The notes: a model not told the origin generated them from the letters alone. DNA of 64,000 nt from an uncultured Roseicyclus sp. (GCA_947494975.1 CANLXA010000001.1:620001-684000), one strand, 5' to 3'; shown: positions 43,636-53,950, counted from the stretch's first letter. A program made the numbers and translations.

Positions 43636-44478
43636 TCAAAAGAGGCGTAGCCCTCTCCGCCCCGCCAGATCGGTGAAGAACTGCCACGCCACACGCCCGG
43701 ACCGCGCCCCACGGGTCGCCTGCCATTCCAGAGCCTCAGCACGTAGCTCATCCTCCGGCATCAACAGCCCGAACGCATCGCAATACCCGCGCACCATCGT
43801 CAGATACGCGTCCTGATCGCAGGCATGGAACCCGAGCCACAGGCCGAACCGGTCGGACAGGGATACTTTCTCTTCCACGGCCTCGGACGGATTGATCGCC
43901 GATCCCCTCTCATTCTCGATCATGTCGCGGGGCATCAGGTGGCGCCGGTTCGACGTGGCATAGAACACAACGTTTTCGGGGCGCCCGGACACGCCCCCAT
44001 CCAGCACCGCCTTCAGGCTCTTGTAGTGCTGGTCATCATGGGAAAACGACAAATCATCACAAAACAGGATCACCCGCACATCCGCGCCACGCAGATGGGT
44101 CAGCAGCCGACCGATGCTCGGCAGGTCCTCGCGCTGGATCTCTACCAGTTTCAGGCCGGGCGCCTCGTCCACCACGGCCCCATGGACCGCCTTGACCAGC
44201 GAGGATTTCCCCATCCCCCGCGCGCCCCAAAGCAGCGCGTTGTTGGCGGGCAGGCCGCGGGCGAACTGCCCGGTATTGGCCATCAGCGTATCGCGCGCGC
44301 GATCAATACCGTGCAGCAATTCCAGCGGTATCCGATTGACGTCCGTCACCGGCTCCAGATGGTCGGGCTCCGTATGCCAGACAAAGGCATCCGCCGTGGT
44401 CCAGTCCGGGGGGGCCGCAGCGGTCGGCGACAGGCGCTCCAGCGCCTCCGCGATGCGGGTCAATGCCTCATCGGACAC
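43636..44478 (-). CDS. DUF815 AAA-type ATPase
   Basis: 280 residues from a GTG at 44478, 2 nt beyond the tatC stop. Walker A in WGARGMGKSSLVKA, Walker B-like hhhDD in VILFCDDLSF, sensor-type Asn/Arg in YATSNRRHLMPRD. DUF815 proteins are predicted AAA-like ATPases common in proteobacteria, function unknown. It follows tatABC in the same direction and is probably co-transcribed with them. Confidence 0.93.
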   Translation of the reverse strand: MSDEALTRIAEALERLSPTAAAPPDWTTADAFVWHTEPDHLEPVTDVNRIPLELLHGIDRARDTLMANTGQFARGLPANNALLWGARGMGKSSLVKAVHGAVVDEAPGLKLVEIQREDLPSIGRLLTHLRGADVRVILFCDDLSFSHDDQHYKSLKAVLDGGVSGRPENVVFYATSNRRHLMPRDMIENERGSAINPSEAVEEKVSLSDRFGLWLGFHACDQDAYLTMVRGYCDAFGLLMPEDELRAEALEWQATRGARSGRVAWQFFTDLAGRRGLRLF

Positions 44479-44480
44479 GC

Positions 44481-45362
44481 CTACAGTTCCTCACCCTCAT
44501 CCAGAATGCCCTCGGCGCGCAGGCGGCGATTGCGCTGCGCCTCCACCAATCGCACAAGTTGGATGGAGATCTCGTAAAGACCATAGACCACGGTGAAGAG
44601 GATCACCTGCGTGATCACATCAGGTGGGGTGACAAGGGCCGCCAGCGTCAGAATGCCCACAACCGCCCATTTACGCACGTTGCCAAGGCCCTCTGCCGTC
44701 ACCAGCCCCGCCTTGCCCATCAGCGTCAAAAGGACCGGCAGTTGGAAGCAGAGGCCAAAGGCGAAGATGAACTTCAGCGCCAGATCCAGAGATTCCTTCA
44801 CGGAGCCGAGGAACACTGTCTGCAGTTCCGTATCAGCATTCGGGTTCTCGAACGTGCCCTCCCCCGCGATCAGGTTCGCAAGCGCAGGGATCGCATCCGA
44901 AAAGCCGATGAAAAAGTTCATCGCCAGCGGCGTTACCACATAATGCGCGAAGGACGCACCGATCAGGAACAGGACCGGAGAGGCCACCAGGAACGGCAAT
45001 ATGGCGTTCTTTTCCGAGCTATAGAGGCCCGGTGCCACGAAGCGCCATAGTTGATGCGCGATGACCGGGAAGGAGACCGCGAAGCCCATGATGATGGAGA
45101 TCCGGATCAGGACGAAAAATTTCTCCTGCGGCGCCGTGAAGATCAGGCGGGCGTCTTCGCCCCGGTCCCGCAATACATCGGCCAGTGGTTGAGAAATGAA
45201 GTTCAGCATCGGCTCGGCCACGGTGAACATGGCCACCATGCCGATCACAAAGGCGAGGACCGACCGGATCAGCCGCGTGCGCAGTTCCGCCAGATGCTCC
45301 ACCAAAGGCGCGGCACTGTCATCAAGTTCGTCTTCGGGCAGTTCCTGATCCGTTTGGCTCAT
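44481..45362 (-). CDS. tatC: Sec-independent protein translocase TatC
   Basis: 293 residues, six membrane helices. TatC forms the receptor core of the twin-arginine translocase for folded proteins. Family features: LVEHLAELRTRLIRS, PQEKFFVLIRISIIMGF, YQLWRFVAPGLYSSEKNAI-like (HQLWRFVAPGLYSSEKN), and the last helices PDVITQVILFTVVYGLYEISI. ATGA overlap with the tatB stop shows coupling. Confidence 0.97.
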   Translation of the reverse strand: MSQTDQELPEDELDDSAAPLVEHLAELRTRLIRSVLAFVIGMVAMFTVAEPMLNFISQPLADVLRDRGEDARLIFTAPQEKFFVLIRISIIMGFAVSFPVIAHQLWRFVAPGLYSSEKNAILPFLVASPVLFLIGASFAHYVVTPLAMNFFIGFSDAIPALANLIAGEGTFENPNADTELQTVFLGSVKESLDLALKFIFAFGLCFQLPVLLTLMGKAGLVTAEGLGNVRKWAVVGILTLAALVTPPDVITQVILFTVVYGLYEISIQLVRLVEAQRNRRLRAEGILDEGEEL

Positions 45363-45877
45363 CGGCGCTCTGCCTGCGGTTCGGGCTCGTCGACGGGCTC
45401 GATACTGGCCGGGCCGGGATCTTCCGGTGCGATCACCGGCTCTGCCGGCTCCAGCGGTTCTTCAGGCTCTTCGCTTTGCTCGGCGGCCGCCGCGGCGGCT
45501 TTTTCTGCGCGGATCGCTGCGGCATGGGCGCGGGCCTCTGCCTTCGCCTGCACGTGCTTTTCGGCCATGATCCGCGTTTCGCTGCCCTCTTCGAACTTGG
45601 TGGGGTCGATGTCGTCCATGACGTCACCCATCAGGTCCTTGGCCATACCCTTGGGGTTGGTGAATTTCGCTGCCGCCCGCAAGTCGCGGTTCAACTCGGT
45701 CATCCCGGTCTCATTGGCGGCCTCGTTCATCGCGTTCGAGAAGTCCTTGGCCATGGCGCGCACGCGGCCTGTCATCTGCCCCAACTTCTGGAACAGTTTC
45801 GGCAGATCTTTCGGGCCCACGACGATCAACGCCACGATCCCGATGACCATCAATTCCATCCAGCCGATATCAGGCAT
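45359..45877 (-). CDS. tatB: Sec-independent protein translocase TatB
   Basis: 172 residues. One N-terminal helix (MPDIGWMELMVIGIVALIVV) followed by an amphipathic helix (PKDLPKLFQKLGQMTGRVRAMAKDF) and a long acidic Ala/Glu/Pro-rich tail rich in EPEEPLEPAEP. TatB partners TatC in substrate recognition. Overlaps tatC by ATGA. Confidence 0.95.
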   Translation of the reverse strand: MPDIGWMELMVIGIVALIVVGPKDLPKLFQKLGQMTGRVRAMAKDFSNAMNEAANETGMTELNRDLRAAAKFTNPKGMAKDLMGDVMDDIDPTKFEEGSETRIMAEKHVQAKAEARAHAAAIRAEKAAAAAAEQSEEPEEPLEPAEPVIAPEDPGPASIEPVDEPEPQAERR

Positions 45878-45912
45878 CCGCGATCAGCCCCTTGCCGTCG
45901 TCAAATAGGGGA

Positions 45913-46149
45913 TCAGGCGTTGTCGCGCTCGGCACGCTCTTCCGGCGTCACGTCGCGGGCGGCAGACCCGTCTGCGGTGGTGGTCGAGGCGTCCTCGATC
46001 TCGGCGTCCGGCGATTTCACGCCGTTCTTGAAGGCGGTGATGCCTTTGCCGACCTCGCCCATCAGGCCCGCGATCTTGCCGCGGCCAAACAGAACCAGGA
46101 CCACAACGGCGATCAGGATAAGACCGGCTGGTCCGATATTGTTGAGCAT
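45913..46149 (-). CDS. tatA: Sec-independent protein translocase TatA
   Basis: 78 residues from the ATG at 46149. One helix (MLNNIGPAGLILIAVVVLVLF), the FGRGKIAGLMGEVGKGI hinge and an amphipathic helix, ending in an acidic Thr/Ser-rich stretch. TatA polymers open the translocation pore. First gene of tatABC; about 35 nt before tatB. Confidence 0.95.
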   Translation of the reverse strand: MLNNIGPAGLILIAVVVLVLFGRGKIAGLMGEVGKGITAFKNGVKSPDAEIEDASTTTADGSAARDVTPEERAERDNA

Positions 46150-46269
46150 GTTTTCTCCCTCCGGCTGGCCCGGGCGATCTGCGCCGCAGGCTCCGCTTGT
46201 CGTAATTACTGGTGCATAGGTATGGTCTCGGGGCCGCAGATCAAAGCCCAAAAACGCAAAACAGGGCCG

Positions 46270-47364
46270 TCAGCCCCGCTTTGCAAACACAAAACAGCGA
46301 TCCCGGCGGATGGTGAGCCATAGGGGCGTGCCCGGTTTTGGCAAAAACACCGCCGGAACGGTGGCTTTGACCACGCCGCCGTCGAAATCCATAACGAACT
46401 CCACAAGGCTCTCATGGCCCATGAAGCGCGCGCGTTTCACGACGCCTCGGGCAGGCACGCCATCGCTTGGCGTCGGGTTCGGTCCGCGCCCGCCGCGGTC
46501 AAAGTCGATCTTCACATGTTGCGGGCGAAACGCAATCTCGACCGATGTGCCATCGGGCACGCCGGGCGCGAGGAACTGGCCAAATGCAGTATCCGTGAGC
46601 GCGCCGTGCACTTTCCCCGGTATCACGTTGATATCGCTGAAAAATGCGGCCGCGTCGCGATCACAGGGCGCATGGTAGATGTTGTAGGGCGCGCCCTTCT
46701 GCACGACTTCCCCGTCGCGCATCAGCGCAATCTGGTCTGCCATACGCATGGCTTCCTCGGGCTCGTGGGTGACCAGCACCACCGCCGTGCCTTCGTCCTT
46801 CAGAAGCTGGAGCGTTTCGTCCCGGATCCCGTCGCGGAGGCGGTTGTCGAGGCCCGAAAACGGCTCGTCCATCAGCATGATGCGGGGGCGCGGTGCCAAA
46901 GCGCGGGCCAGGGCCACGCGCTGCTGTTCCCCGCCCGACAGCATATGCGGCGCCTTGTCGCCGTAGCCGTCCAGATCCACCCGCGTCAACAATTCGTCCA
47001 CCCGCGCCCTGGTCTCGGCCCTGGGTCCACGCAGGCCGAAGCCCACATTTTGCGCCACGCTCAGGTGCGGGAACAGCGCGAAATCCTGAAAGATCAGGCC
47101 GACGCCCCGCGCTTCGGGCGGCATATGGGTTTCCGCATCCGACAGCACCTCCCCATCGGCCCGGATCGCGCCCGCGCTTTGCCGCTCGATCCCCGCAATC
47201 ACCCGCAGCGTCGTGGATTTCCCGCAGCCAGACGGACCCAGAAGGCACAGCACCTCACCCGCCCGCACGGTCAGCGACACGTCGCGCACCACCTCGCGCC
47301 CATCAAACCGGCACGAGATGTGGTCAAGCTCCAGGCGGGGGGGGGCAGGGGCAGTCACAGGCAT
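46270..47364 (-). CDS. ABC transporter ATP-binding protein (FbpC/PotA type), orphan
   Basis: 364 residues. N-terminal ABC ATPase: Walker A LLGPSGCGKSTT, signature LSGGEQQRVALARAL, Walker B IMLMDEPFSGLDN, followed by a C-terminal TOBE-like regulatory domain (about 250-364). It belongs to the ferric iron / spermidine / sulfate importer class. No permease or solute-binding gene adjoins it, so it must serve a transporter encoded elsewhere. Confidence 0.94.
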   Translation of the reverse strand: MPVTAPAPPRLELDHISCRFDGREVVRDVSLTVRAGEVLCLLGPSGCGKSTTLRVIAGIERQSAGAIRADGEVLSDAETHMPPEARGVGLIFQDFALFPHLSVAQNVGFGLRGPRAETRARVDELLTRVDLDGYGDKAPHMLSGGEQQRVALARALAPRPRIMLMDEPFSGLDNRLRDGIRDETLQLLKDEGTAVVLVTHEPEEAMRMADQIALMRDGEVVQKGAPYNIYHAPCDRDAAAFFSDINVIPGKVHGALTDTAFGQFLAPGVPDGTSVEIAFRPQHVKIDFDRGGRGPNPTPSDGVPARGVVKRARFMGHESLVEFVMDFDGGVVKATVPAVFLPKPGTPLWLTIRRDRCFVFAKRG

Positions 47365-47401
47365 TCCCGATTAAATCAATCGGATAAGGCAGCTATCAGG
47401 T

Positions 47402-48532
47402 TCACGCCGCAGGGCCAAGATCGAAGTCCAACATGGCGCGCACCACCCCATTGACCATCAGCGACAGGCGATGCGGCCCGGGTACCAGCGCATAGGTGGT
47501 CGCGTTGCCCTTGAACACTTGCGTTTTCTTGAGCACCAGCGGCGTGCCGGGCGTGATCACCCCCTGTTTCACCTTGAACACCTTCTCACTCTCGGCGCCG
47601 GACGGCCGGGTGAAGCGGATCGCGTAATCCACCAGAACCGGCGTTTCCACCTCTGCGCTCAGGGCGATCTCCACCACCGCCTTGTCGCCGATTTTCGGCC
47701 GGGCTGGCGTGATGCTCAGCCGATCGACTGATACGGTTGCCCCGGCATCATATCCGAGCATCTCCATCGCGCCGGGATGCCCCTGCTTGATCAGTGTCCG
47801 CAGCGCGTGGCTTGTCATCCACGCCAATTCCCTGGCGTCTTGCCGCCCGGCCTCCCGCCACTCCCCCAACATCCTCAAGACCAGATCGGCATCGACGCGG
47901 CTCAGATCGTTCACGTGGTTCGCGACGGATCGGGTCACGTAGCGCGTCGGATCTGCGTGCAGCCGGTCGAGGAACGGCACGGGTACGCGCGGTTCAATCT
48001 CAATGTTCCTCGCCCAAGGCAGGCGGGGACGCGTGCCTTCGCTCACCAACCGGCGGACGTGATAATTCTCGTGCCCGGCCCAGTCGGAAAGGCGCGCCAA
48101 GGTCTCGTCGGGCCAGCGGTTCAGAAAGGGGCGGATGTAGAACTCCATCGAAAACCGCTGCGTGGCAGCTTCCAGCAGGTCGAGCGCCCGGTTGCGGTGC
48201 GCTTCCATCCCATGCCGCACCGCCAAAATGCCCGGCACCGCATGGATGAATTGCCCGAAATCGTCGTCGCGCAGGGTCGGATCGAGCGGCGCTGGCATCG
48301 CCGCCTCCAACTGCGCGGCCATTTTGGGGAAGTCCTTCGCCAACCGCCTTTCCGCGCAATCGGCGATCCACTCCAACCGCTCCAGAAGCTCGCGCCCCTG
48401 CAACCCGCCCATCACATCCCCGAAGAAGCCATCCCCATCGAAACCCTTGATCCCGCTGGCATATTCACCGGCAAGCTGCCTGATCGTATCCCCGTTGAAC
48501 AGGTGATCCTTGAGCGAGAATTTTTCCGCCAT
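47402..48532 (-). CDS. AlkC-like DNA alkylation repair protein
   Basis: 376 residues. N-terminal MAEKFSLKDHLFNGDTIRQLAGEY and a helical repeat body with HENYHVRRLVSEGTRPRLPW and YVTRSVANHVNDLSR match the AlkC (COG4335) DNA glycosylase-like family, relatives of AlkD that remove alkylated bases through HEAT-like repeats. The C-terminal ~110 residues are a beta-rich extension (VSVDRLSITPARPKIGD). DNA repair function is inferred. Next to, and in the same orientation as, an SDR gene. Confidence 0.85.
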   Translation of the reverse strand: MAEKFSLKDHLFNGDTIRQLAGEYASGIKGFDGDGFFGDVMGGLQGRELLERLEWIADCAERRLAKDFPKMAAQLEAAMPAPLDPTLRDDDFGQFIHAVPGILAVRHGMEAHRNRALDLLEAATQRFSMEFYIRPFLNRWPDETLARLSDWAGHENYHVRRLVSEGTRPRLPWARNIEIEPRVPVPFLDRLHADPTRYVTRSVANHVNDLSRVDADLVLRMLGEWREAGRQDARELAWMTSHALRTLIKQGHPGAMEMLGYDAGATVSVDRLSITPARPKIGDKAVVEIALSAEVETPVLVDYAIRFTRPSGAESEKVFKVKQGVITPGTPLVLKKTQVFKGNATTYALVPGPHRLSLMVNGVVRAMLDFDLGPAA

Positions 48533-48544
48533 CAGGCGCGCCTA

Positions 48545-49324
48545 TCAGATCGTGGCATTGGTTCCGCCGCCATCGAGCAAGATGTTCTGTCCCACAATGA
48601 ACCCTGCCCGCTCCGAACACAGAAACGCACACATCGCGCCGAACTCCTCGGCCGTGCCATAGCGCCGGGCGGGGATCGTGGCGGCCCGGTTCGCCCGGGC
48701 CTGCTCAATCGAAATCCCCTCCTTTTGCGACACGCCGCCATCAAGCGCATCGGCGCGATCGGTCGCATGGATGCCCGGCAGCAGGTTGTTCACGATCACC
48801 CCGAACGGTGCCACCTGCCGCGCGGTTCCGGCCACGTAGCCCGTCAGGCCCGTGCGCGCCGCGTTTGACAGGCCCAATTGCGGGATTGGCGCCTTCACCG
48901 ATTGCGACGTGATGTTCACAACCCGGCCCCAGCCGCGATCGATCATCTTCGGCATCAGCGCCGTCATCAGGGCGATGGGCGTCAGCATGTTGGCGTCCAG
49001 AGCGGCGATGAAATCCTCCCGCCCCCAATCTGACCACAGGCCCGGCGGCGGGCCTCCCGCATTGGTCACCAGAATGTCCAGATCACCCGCCGCATCCAGT
49101 ACGGTGTCTCGCCCGGCCTCTGTCGTGATGTCGCTGGCCACCGCCGTGACGGACACGCCGTGGGCCGATTGGATCGCCGCGGCCGTGGCCTCCAACGCCT
49201 CTGCGCCGCGCGCGTTTATCACCAGATCGACGCCGGCCTCGGCCAGGGCTTCGGCGCATCCGCGACCCAATCCCTTGCTTGACGCACAAACCAACGCGCG
49301 CCGCCCCTTGATGCCCAGATCCAT
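48545..49324 (-). CDS. SDR-family protein without the usual catalytic Tyr/Lys
   Basis: 259 residues, ATG at 49324. The Rossmann fold has ASSKGLGRGCAEALA, a variant of the TGxxxGIG dinucleotide motif, and NAGGPPPG in the usual NAG position. At the catalytic site, where YxxxK is expected, the sequence reads LGLSNAARTGL, so both the Tyr and Lys are replaced. This matches the BKR-like SDR_like subgroup, reported to miss the tetrad. May be a noncatalytic or differently catalytic member. Other end shows GQNILLDGGGT, the normal C-terminal segment. Confidence 0.8.
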   Translation of the reverse strand: MDLGIKGRRALVCASSKGLGRGCAEALAEAGVDLVINARGAEALEATAAAIQSAHGVSVTAVASDITTEAGRDTVLDAAGDLDILVTNAGGPPPGLWSDWGREDFIAALDANMLTPIALMTALMPKMIDRGWGRVVNITSQSVKAPIPQLGLSNAARTGLTGYVAGTARQVAPFGVIVNNLLPGIHATDRADALDGGVSQKEGISIEQARANRAATIPARRYGTAEEFGAMCAFLCSERAGFIVGQNILLDGGGTNATI

Positions 49325-49509
49325 TGAACACTCCCCTATCCAAAGTTGCGCCAAGGCATAACAGCCGTCCTAGCCCCTCGCCAGCCTCGACCGAACCGGC
49401 CCGCGGTTGAGCTTGGCGACCATTCAGGCGTCGAATATTGTCGACCGCCTTTCTCAATCGCCGAAAGGACAGATCTGCGACTAAGTCCGGGGCCAGGCCC
49501 GCTTGGCCG

Positions 49510-49878
49510 TCACGTGGTTCCGAAGAATTCTTCGCGCACGATCTTGCCGTCCGCCACGTGATAGACAGCCACTTCCTTCATCTTCGTACGCTCGCCGCTT
49601 TGCTTGTGGGTCGCGTCGATCTCGAAAATCACGGCGAAGCGATCATCCCCGTGGAGATACGGGCCCTGCACATCTCCGCCATGGACCTCGAAATTTTCGG
49701 CCCACCAGGCGTGTTTGCCCCTGATGCCGTCGACCCCTTTAACCTCGCGCCCCATCCCGGAAAAATCCGCCGCTTCTACCGAAGTCGCATCCGGGTGGTA
49801 GTGATCTTCCAGCAATTGCGCCTCCCCCTGGTTGCGGCAGGCCTCGACCAAGGTGTTGGCAATCTGTTCGAGGGTCAT
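49510..49878 (-). CDS. SnoaL-like (NTF2 superfamily) domain protein
   Basis: 122 residues; AGGGAG 7 nt before the ATG. A cone-like NTF2 fold suggested by ANTLVEACRNQGEAQLLEDHYHPDATSVE, KGVDGIRGKHAWWAENF and FAVIFEIDAT, ending AVYHVADGKIVREEFF, the typical SnoaL pattern. Such proteins include cyclases, isomerases and ketosteroid-type enzymes; substrate unknown. It lies alone between the SDR gene and a gap. Confidence 0.85.
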   Translation of the reverse strand: MTLEQIANTLVEACRNQGEAQLLEDHYHPDATSVEAADFSGMGREVKGVDGIRGKHAWWAENFEVHGGDVQGPYLHGDDRFAVIFEIDATHKQSGERTKMKEVAVYHVADGKIVREEFFGTT

Positions 49879-50275
49879 GTGATGTCTCCCTGATTTGTTC
49901 TTGCAATGTTCTCATTTTGCCTGAGTCGTCGGGAAAAGTCACGTCCACCAAATGGGGGGCAGAGCGCCCATCGGGAAGCCAAACATAGCAGTAACCGAAA
50001 AACGCAAGTTAAGCGCGAATGCACCGAATGCGGACCGCACCGCGCTCATCGTGCACCATCGCAGGGCTAACAACTCTCACCTCAAAAGGCGCAACCGCCT
50101 CATCAACCGCCAAAATCCCGGCTGCACACCCAAGAAAACAAGGCGTCGCTCGTAGAAAACTCCCATCGGCGCACTCCCGCTGACCAGTCCGGAAACCCTG
50201 CCTCGCGCATCTGCTCAATCGCACTCATCCTTCAAGTGGGAACCGGGGTTCATCGCAACCAAAGGAGTATTTTCG
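49879..50275. other. 397-bp gap with first repeat copy
   Basis: No gene is convincing here. Small open frames on both strands lack RBS and family features. The one notable thing is an imperfect 49-bp repeat (50160-50208), repeated after the following gene. Confidence 0.5.
50160..50208 (+). repeat. 49-bp imperfect direct repeat, copy 1
   Basis: Begins CTCCCATCGGC and contains the invariant CCGCTGACCAGTC core, ending CCTCGCGC. About 39 of 49 positions match the copy at 50679-50727. It lies 68 bp before a small secreted-protein gene. Confidence 0.65.
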
Positions 50276-50581
50276 ATGACCCGCCTACTGAAACTGACCG
50301 CAACGACCCTTCTGGCCATGGCACCGCTCGTGGCCTCGGCTCAAGCCGTCTTTATCGATCCCGACGCCCTCAACCCGGCTGATCTCCTGATCGATCCGCC
50401 CCGGCTGATCGAGATCGAGATCCCGACGCCGGGCCCCGGGCTGCAAGTGCGCGGCGCAGGTGCCACGCAGGCCGCCGACAATACCCCGTTCTGCGGCATT
50501 CACGATGTCTTCTACTGGTACGAGGAAGATGCAAACGGCAATGAGATCCCCGGCACGCGCCAATATGGCTGCACCGATTGA
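50276..50581 (+). CDS. 101-residue small secreted protein
   Basis: Starts MTRLLKLTATTLLAMAPLVASAQ, a signal peptide ending at about residue 23. The mature part is acidic and Pro-rich, with the segment CGIHDVFYWYEEDANGNEIPG and two cysteines 28 residues apart near the end. AGGAG lies 8 nt before the ATG. No family recognised. Flanked by a 49-bp repeat on both sides, and closed by a hairpin. Confidence 0.7.
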   Translation: MTRLLKLTATTLLAMAPLVASAQAVFIDPDALNPADLLIDPPRLIEIEIPTPGPGLQVRGAGATQAADNTPFCGIHDVFYWYEEDANGNEIPGTRQYGCTD

Positions 50582-50628
50582 TCTCACGGCCACCCGGCGG
50601 TTGTTCTCCCCCCAAACCGCCGCCCCTC

Positions 50629-50660
50629 AAGACCCATCGCCCCAAAGCGATGGGTCTGTT
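50629..50660 (+). terminator. hairpin after the small secreted-protein gene
   Basis: AGACCCATCGC (50630-50640) pairs with GCGATGGGTCT (50647-50657) across CCCAAA. The following sequence (GTTGTGTTG) has few consecutive T. An intrinsic terminator, though a modest one. Confidence 0.65.
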
Positions 50661-50678
50661 GTGTTGTCAGGCCCTACG

Positions 50679-50727
50679 CTCCAATCGGCACCTGCCCGCT
50701 GACCAGTCGGGACACGCTACCTCGTGC
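50679..50727 (+). repeat. 49-bp imperfect direct repeat, copy 2
   Basis: Begins CTCCAATCGGC and carries the same CCGCTGACCAGTC core, ending CCTCGTGC. Located beyond the terminator of the secreted-protein gene and 240 bp before prfC. Confidence 0.65.
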
Positions 50728-50968
50728 CACCGACTCCAATGGCGCATGCTGATCGCCGGCCAGGAAACACAATTTCTGCGAAGGCGCCCGCCGATAACCC
50801 ATTTGACCAGATCGCCCGCGTTACGCTCGTTGCCCGGAGCCCGCCCTCGTCTTCTGCGCAGTCGCTGATCCAGCGAAGACGACACCCGTCGCTGCGCGCA
50901 GAGACTCAGGATGCGGAAAAGCCCCGCGCTCTCTTCCAAATGCAGGTTTGGGCCCGTATATCGCGCCC

Positions 50969-52579
<1,611 letters not shown>

Positions 52580-52586
52580 GGGCGCC

Positions 52587-53330
52587 GTGACGACGGGGCC
52601 GTTTCTGGATAAGTGGATACACCTCCAGCAAGAAGCGGAGCGCCCGTTCAGCCGGTTCGGCGATGCGGTGCCATCGCCGGATTGCGATCTGGAGGCCGCA
52701 TGGCATGAACCGGTGATCGCACCGGACGGCCCGTTGGAAACCTGCCCTTTCGATGATTTTGCATGCAAGGCGCGGAACCTGGCGCGGCGGTTTGCCGGGC
52801 AACCTCGGGCGCTCTTGATCAATGCGAAACTTGTCACGCTTTTGCGTCGTCGTGACCCTCCGCCCCACATCGAGCGCCTGTTTCAGAGGCTTTGGACAAC
52901 ATATCACAGGCAGCTTTGCGACGCGTTGGATGCAAGATGGCTGATCTCGTCCGCGCAGTCCCTGTCCGATCACGGCGCCACCGAGGCGCAGCGGCGCGCG
53001 GGAGCTGAGTTGACGCTCCTGTGCGGCCTTATCAAGCTTTACGAAACCGACCGGCTGCATTCCGGCGCGCGGGATCCCAAACCCTTCGCGCCGACCCAGG
53101 TCAACCGCTCTCTGGTCCTCGATATGGAGCCGTTTGCCATTGGCCGCGGTGATCTTGACCGGGTGCTTGTCACGCGGATCTGGCGCGCGGCGCAGGGCGA
53201 TCCGGTTGCCGAAAGCCTGGTGCTTGCGCTCATTCCCGCCGTGCTGGCCGATGATCGCGGCATCTTTCGGCGGCTCCGCATCTTGCGCGACAAGAGGCGC
53301 GAACGTCGGGGTGCGGGGCCAAACCCATGA
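52587..53330 (+). CDS. unknown protein, first gene after prfC
   Basis: 247 residues from a GTG at 52587. Soluble, helical in appearance, with FDDFACKARNLARRFAGQPRALLINAKLVTLLRRR, a segment HRQLCDALDARWLISSAQSLSDHG and a basic C-terminus (KRRERRGAGPNP). I recognise no domain. The stop overlaps the next gene's ATG (ATGA), so the two are a coupled unit. Confidence 0.65.
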   Translation: MTTGPFLDKWIHLQQEAERPFSRFGDAVPSPDCDLEAAWHEPVIAPDGPLETCPFDDFACKARNLARRFAGQPRALLINAKLVTLLRRRDPPPHIERLFQRLWTTYHRQLCDALDARWLISSAQSLSDHGATEAQRRAGAELTLLCGLIKLYETDRLHSGARDPKPFAPTQVNRSLVLDMEPFAIGRGDLDRVLVTRIWRAAQGDPVAESLVLALIPAVLADDRGIFRRLRILRDKRRERRGAGPNP

Positions 53331-53950
53331 CACCAACGCCCCCTTCGCCGCGCCGCAACCGTGTCTTGCCCACCGGTGAAATCATCGCCCACCCCGCGCG
53401 CGGCACGTTCACGGGCAACAGGGGGATTCTGGTGGGGCGCGACGGGACGATGAGCAACCGCCAATGGGCCGCAAAAGCCTGGATTACATGTCTTATATCC
53501 TTCCGCGGTCGGCGCCGTCCGATCGCGCAACCGCATACATGGACGGAACTGTTCTTTCTTGACGAAGCCGTGGCCTTCGCCGCCGGTCACCGCCCCTGCG
53601 CCTATTGTCGGCGAGAGAGTTACAATCAATTCAAGGTATTATCGGGCGGGCTGAACGCCGTAGACATTGATATGCTGCTCCATACCGAGCGGCTGGAAAA
53701 CCGGCAAAAGCGATTGCATCCGGTGCGCCTCGATGATCTGCCGGACGGGGCCTTCGTCCTCCACGACGACACACCGCACCTCGTTCTGGGCGATAAGCTT
53801 CTCCCCTACGCACCCAACGGCTACGCGCCGCCTATCTCGCGCGTCAACGGCCCCGCCCAAGCCCTGACGCCGCCCAGTCTTCTCGCCGTTCTGAGCGCCG
53901 GTTACCACCCGCAGCTTCATCTCACCGCGGCCCCCTTAATGCCGCGTTAA
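53327..53950 (+). CDS. unknown protein with CxxC motif, second gene after prfC
   Basis: 207 residues. A central segment GHRPCAYCRRESYNQF has a CxxC pair preceded by His that looks like a treble-clef-type metal or nucleic-acid site. The N-terminus LPTGEIIAHPARGTFTGNRGIL is polar, and the C-terminus (LLPYAPNGYAPPISR) has aromatic and Pro residues. I do not recognise the family with confidence. Overlaps the previous gene by ATGA and is 23 nt before a lipoprotein gene. Confidence 0.65.
   Translation: MTPTPPSPRRNRVLPTGEIIAHPARGTFTGNRGILVGRDGTMSNRQWAAKAWITCLISFRGRRRPIAQPHTWTELFFLDEAVAFAAGHRPCAYCRRESYNQFKVLSGGLNAVDIDMLLHTERLENRQKRLHPVRLDDLPDGAFVLHDDTPHLVLGDKLLPYAPNGYAPPISRVNGPAQALTPPSLLAVLSAGYHPQLHLTAAPLMPR

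Larger units (their letters stand above)
50582..50968. other. 387-bp gap with terminator and second repeat copy
   Basis: No convincing gene. It holds the terminator hairpin at 50629-50660 and the second copy of the 49-bp repeat at 50679-50727. Beyond about 50730 nothing identifiable is seen until prfC. Open frames on both strands here overlap one another and have no RBS. Confidence 0.5.

Noticed and set aside
50009-50224. A 71-codon minus frame with Cys and hydrophobic residues
   Set aside because: No RBS, no family match by eye, and it spans the repeat; treated as gap.
50667-50939. A minus frame with an Arg-rich sequence over the second repeat copy
   Set aside because: No start signal; overlapping frames on the other strand are equally open; composition is shadow-like.
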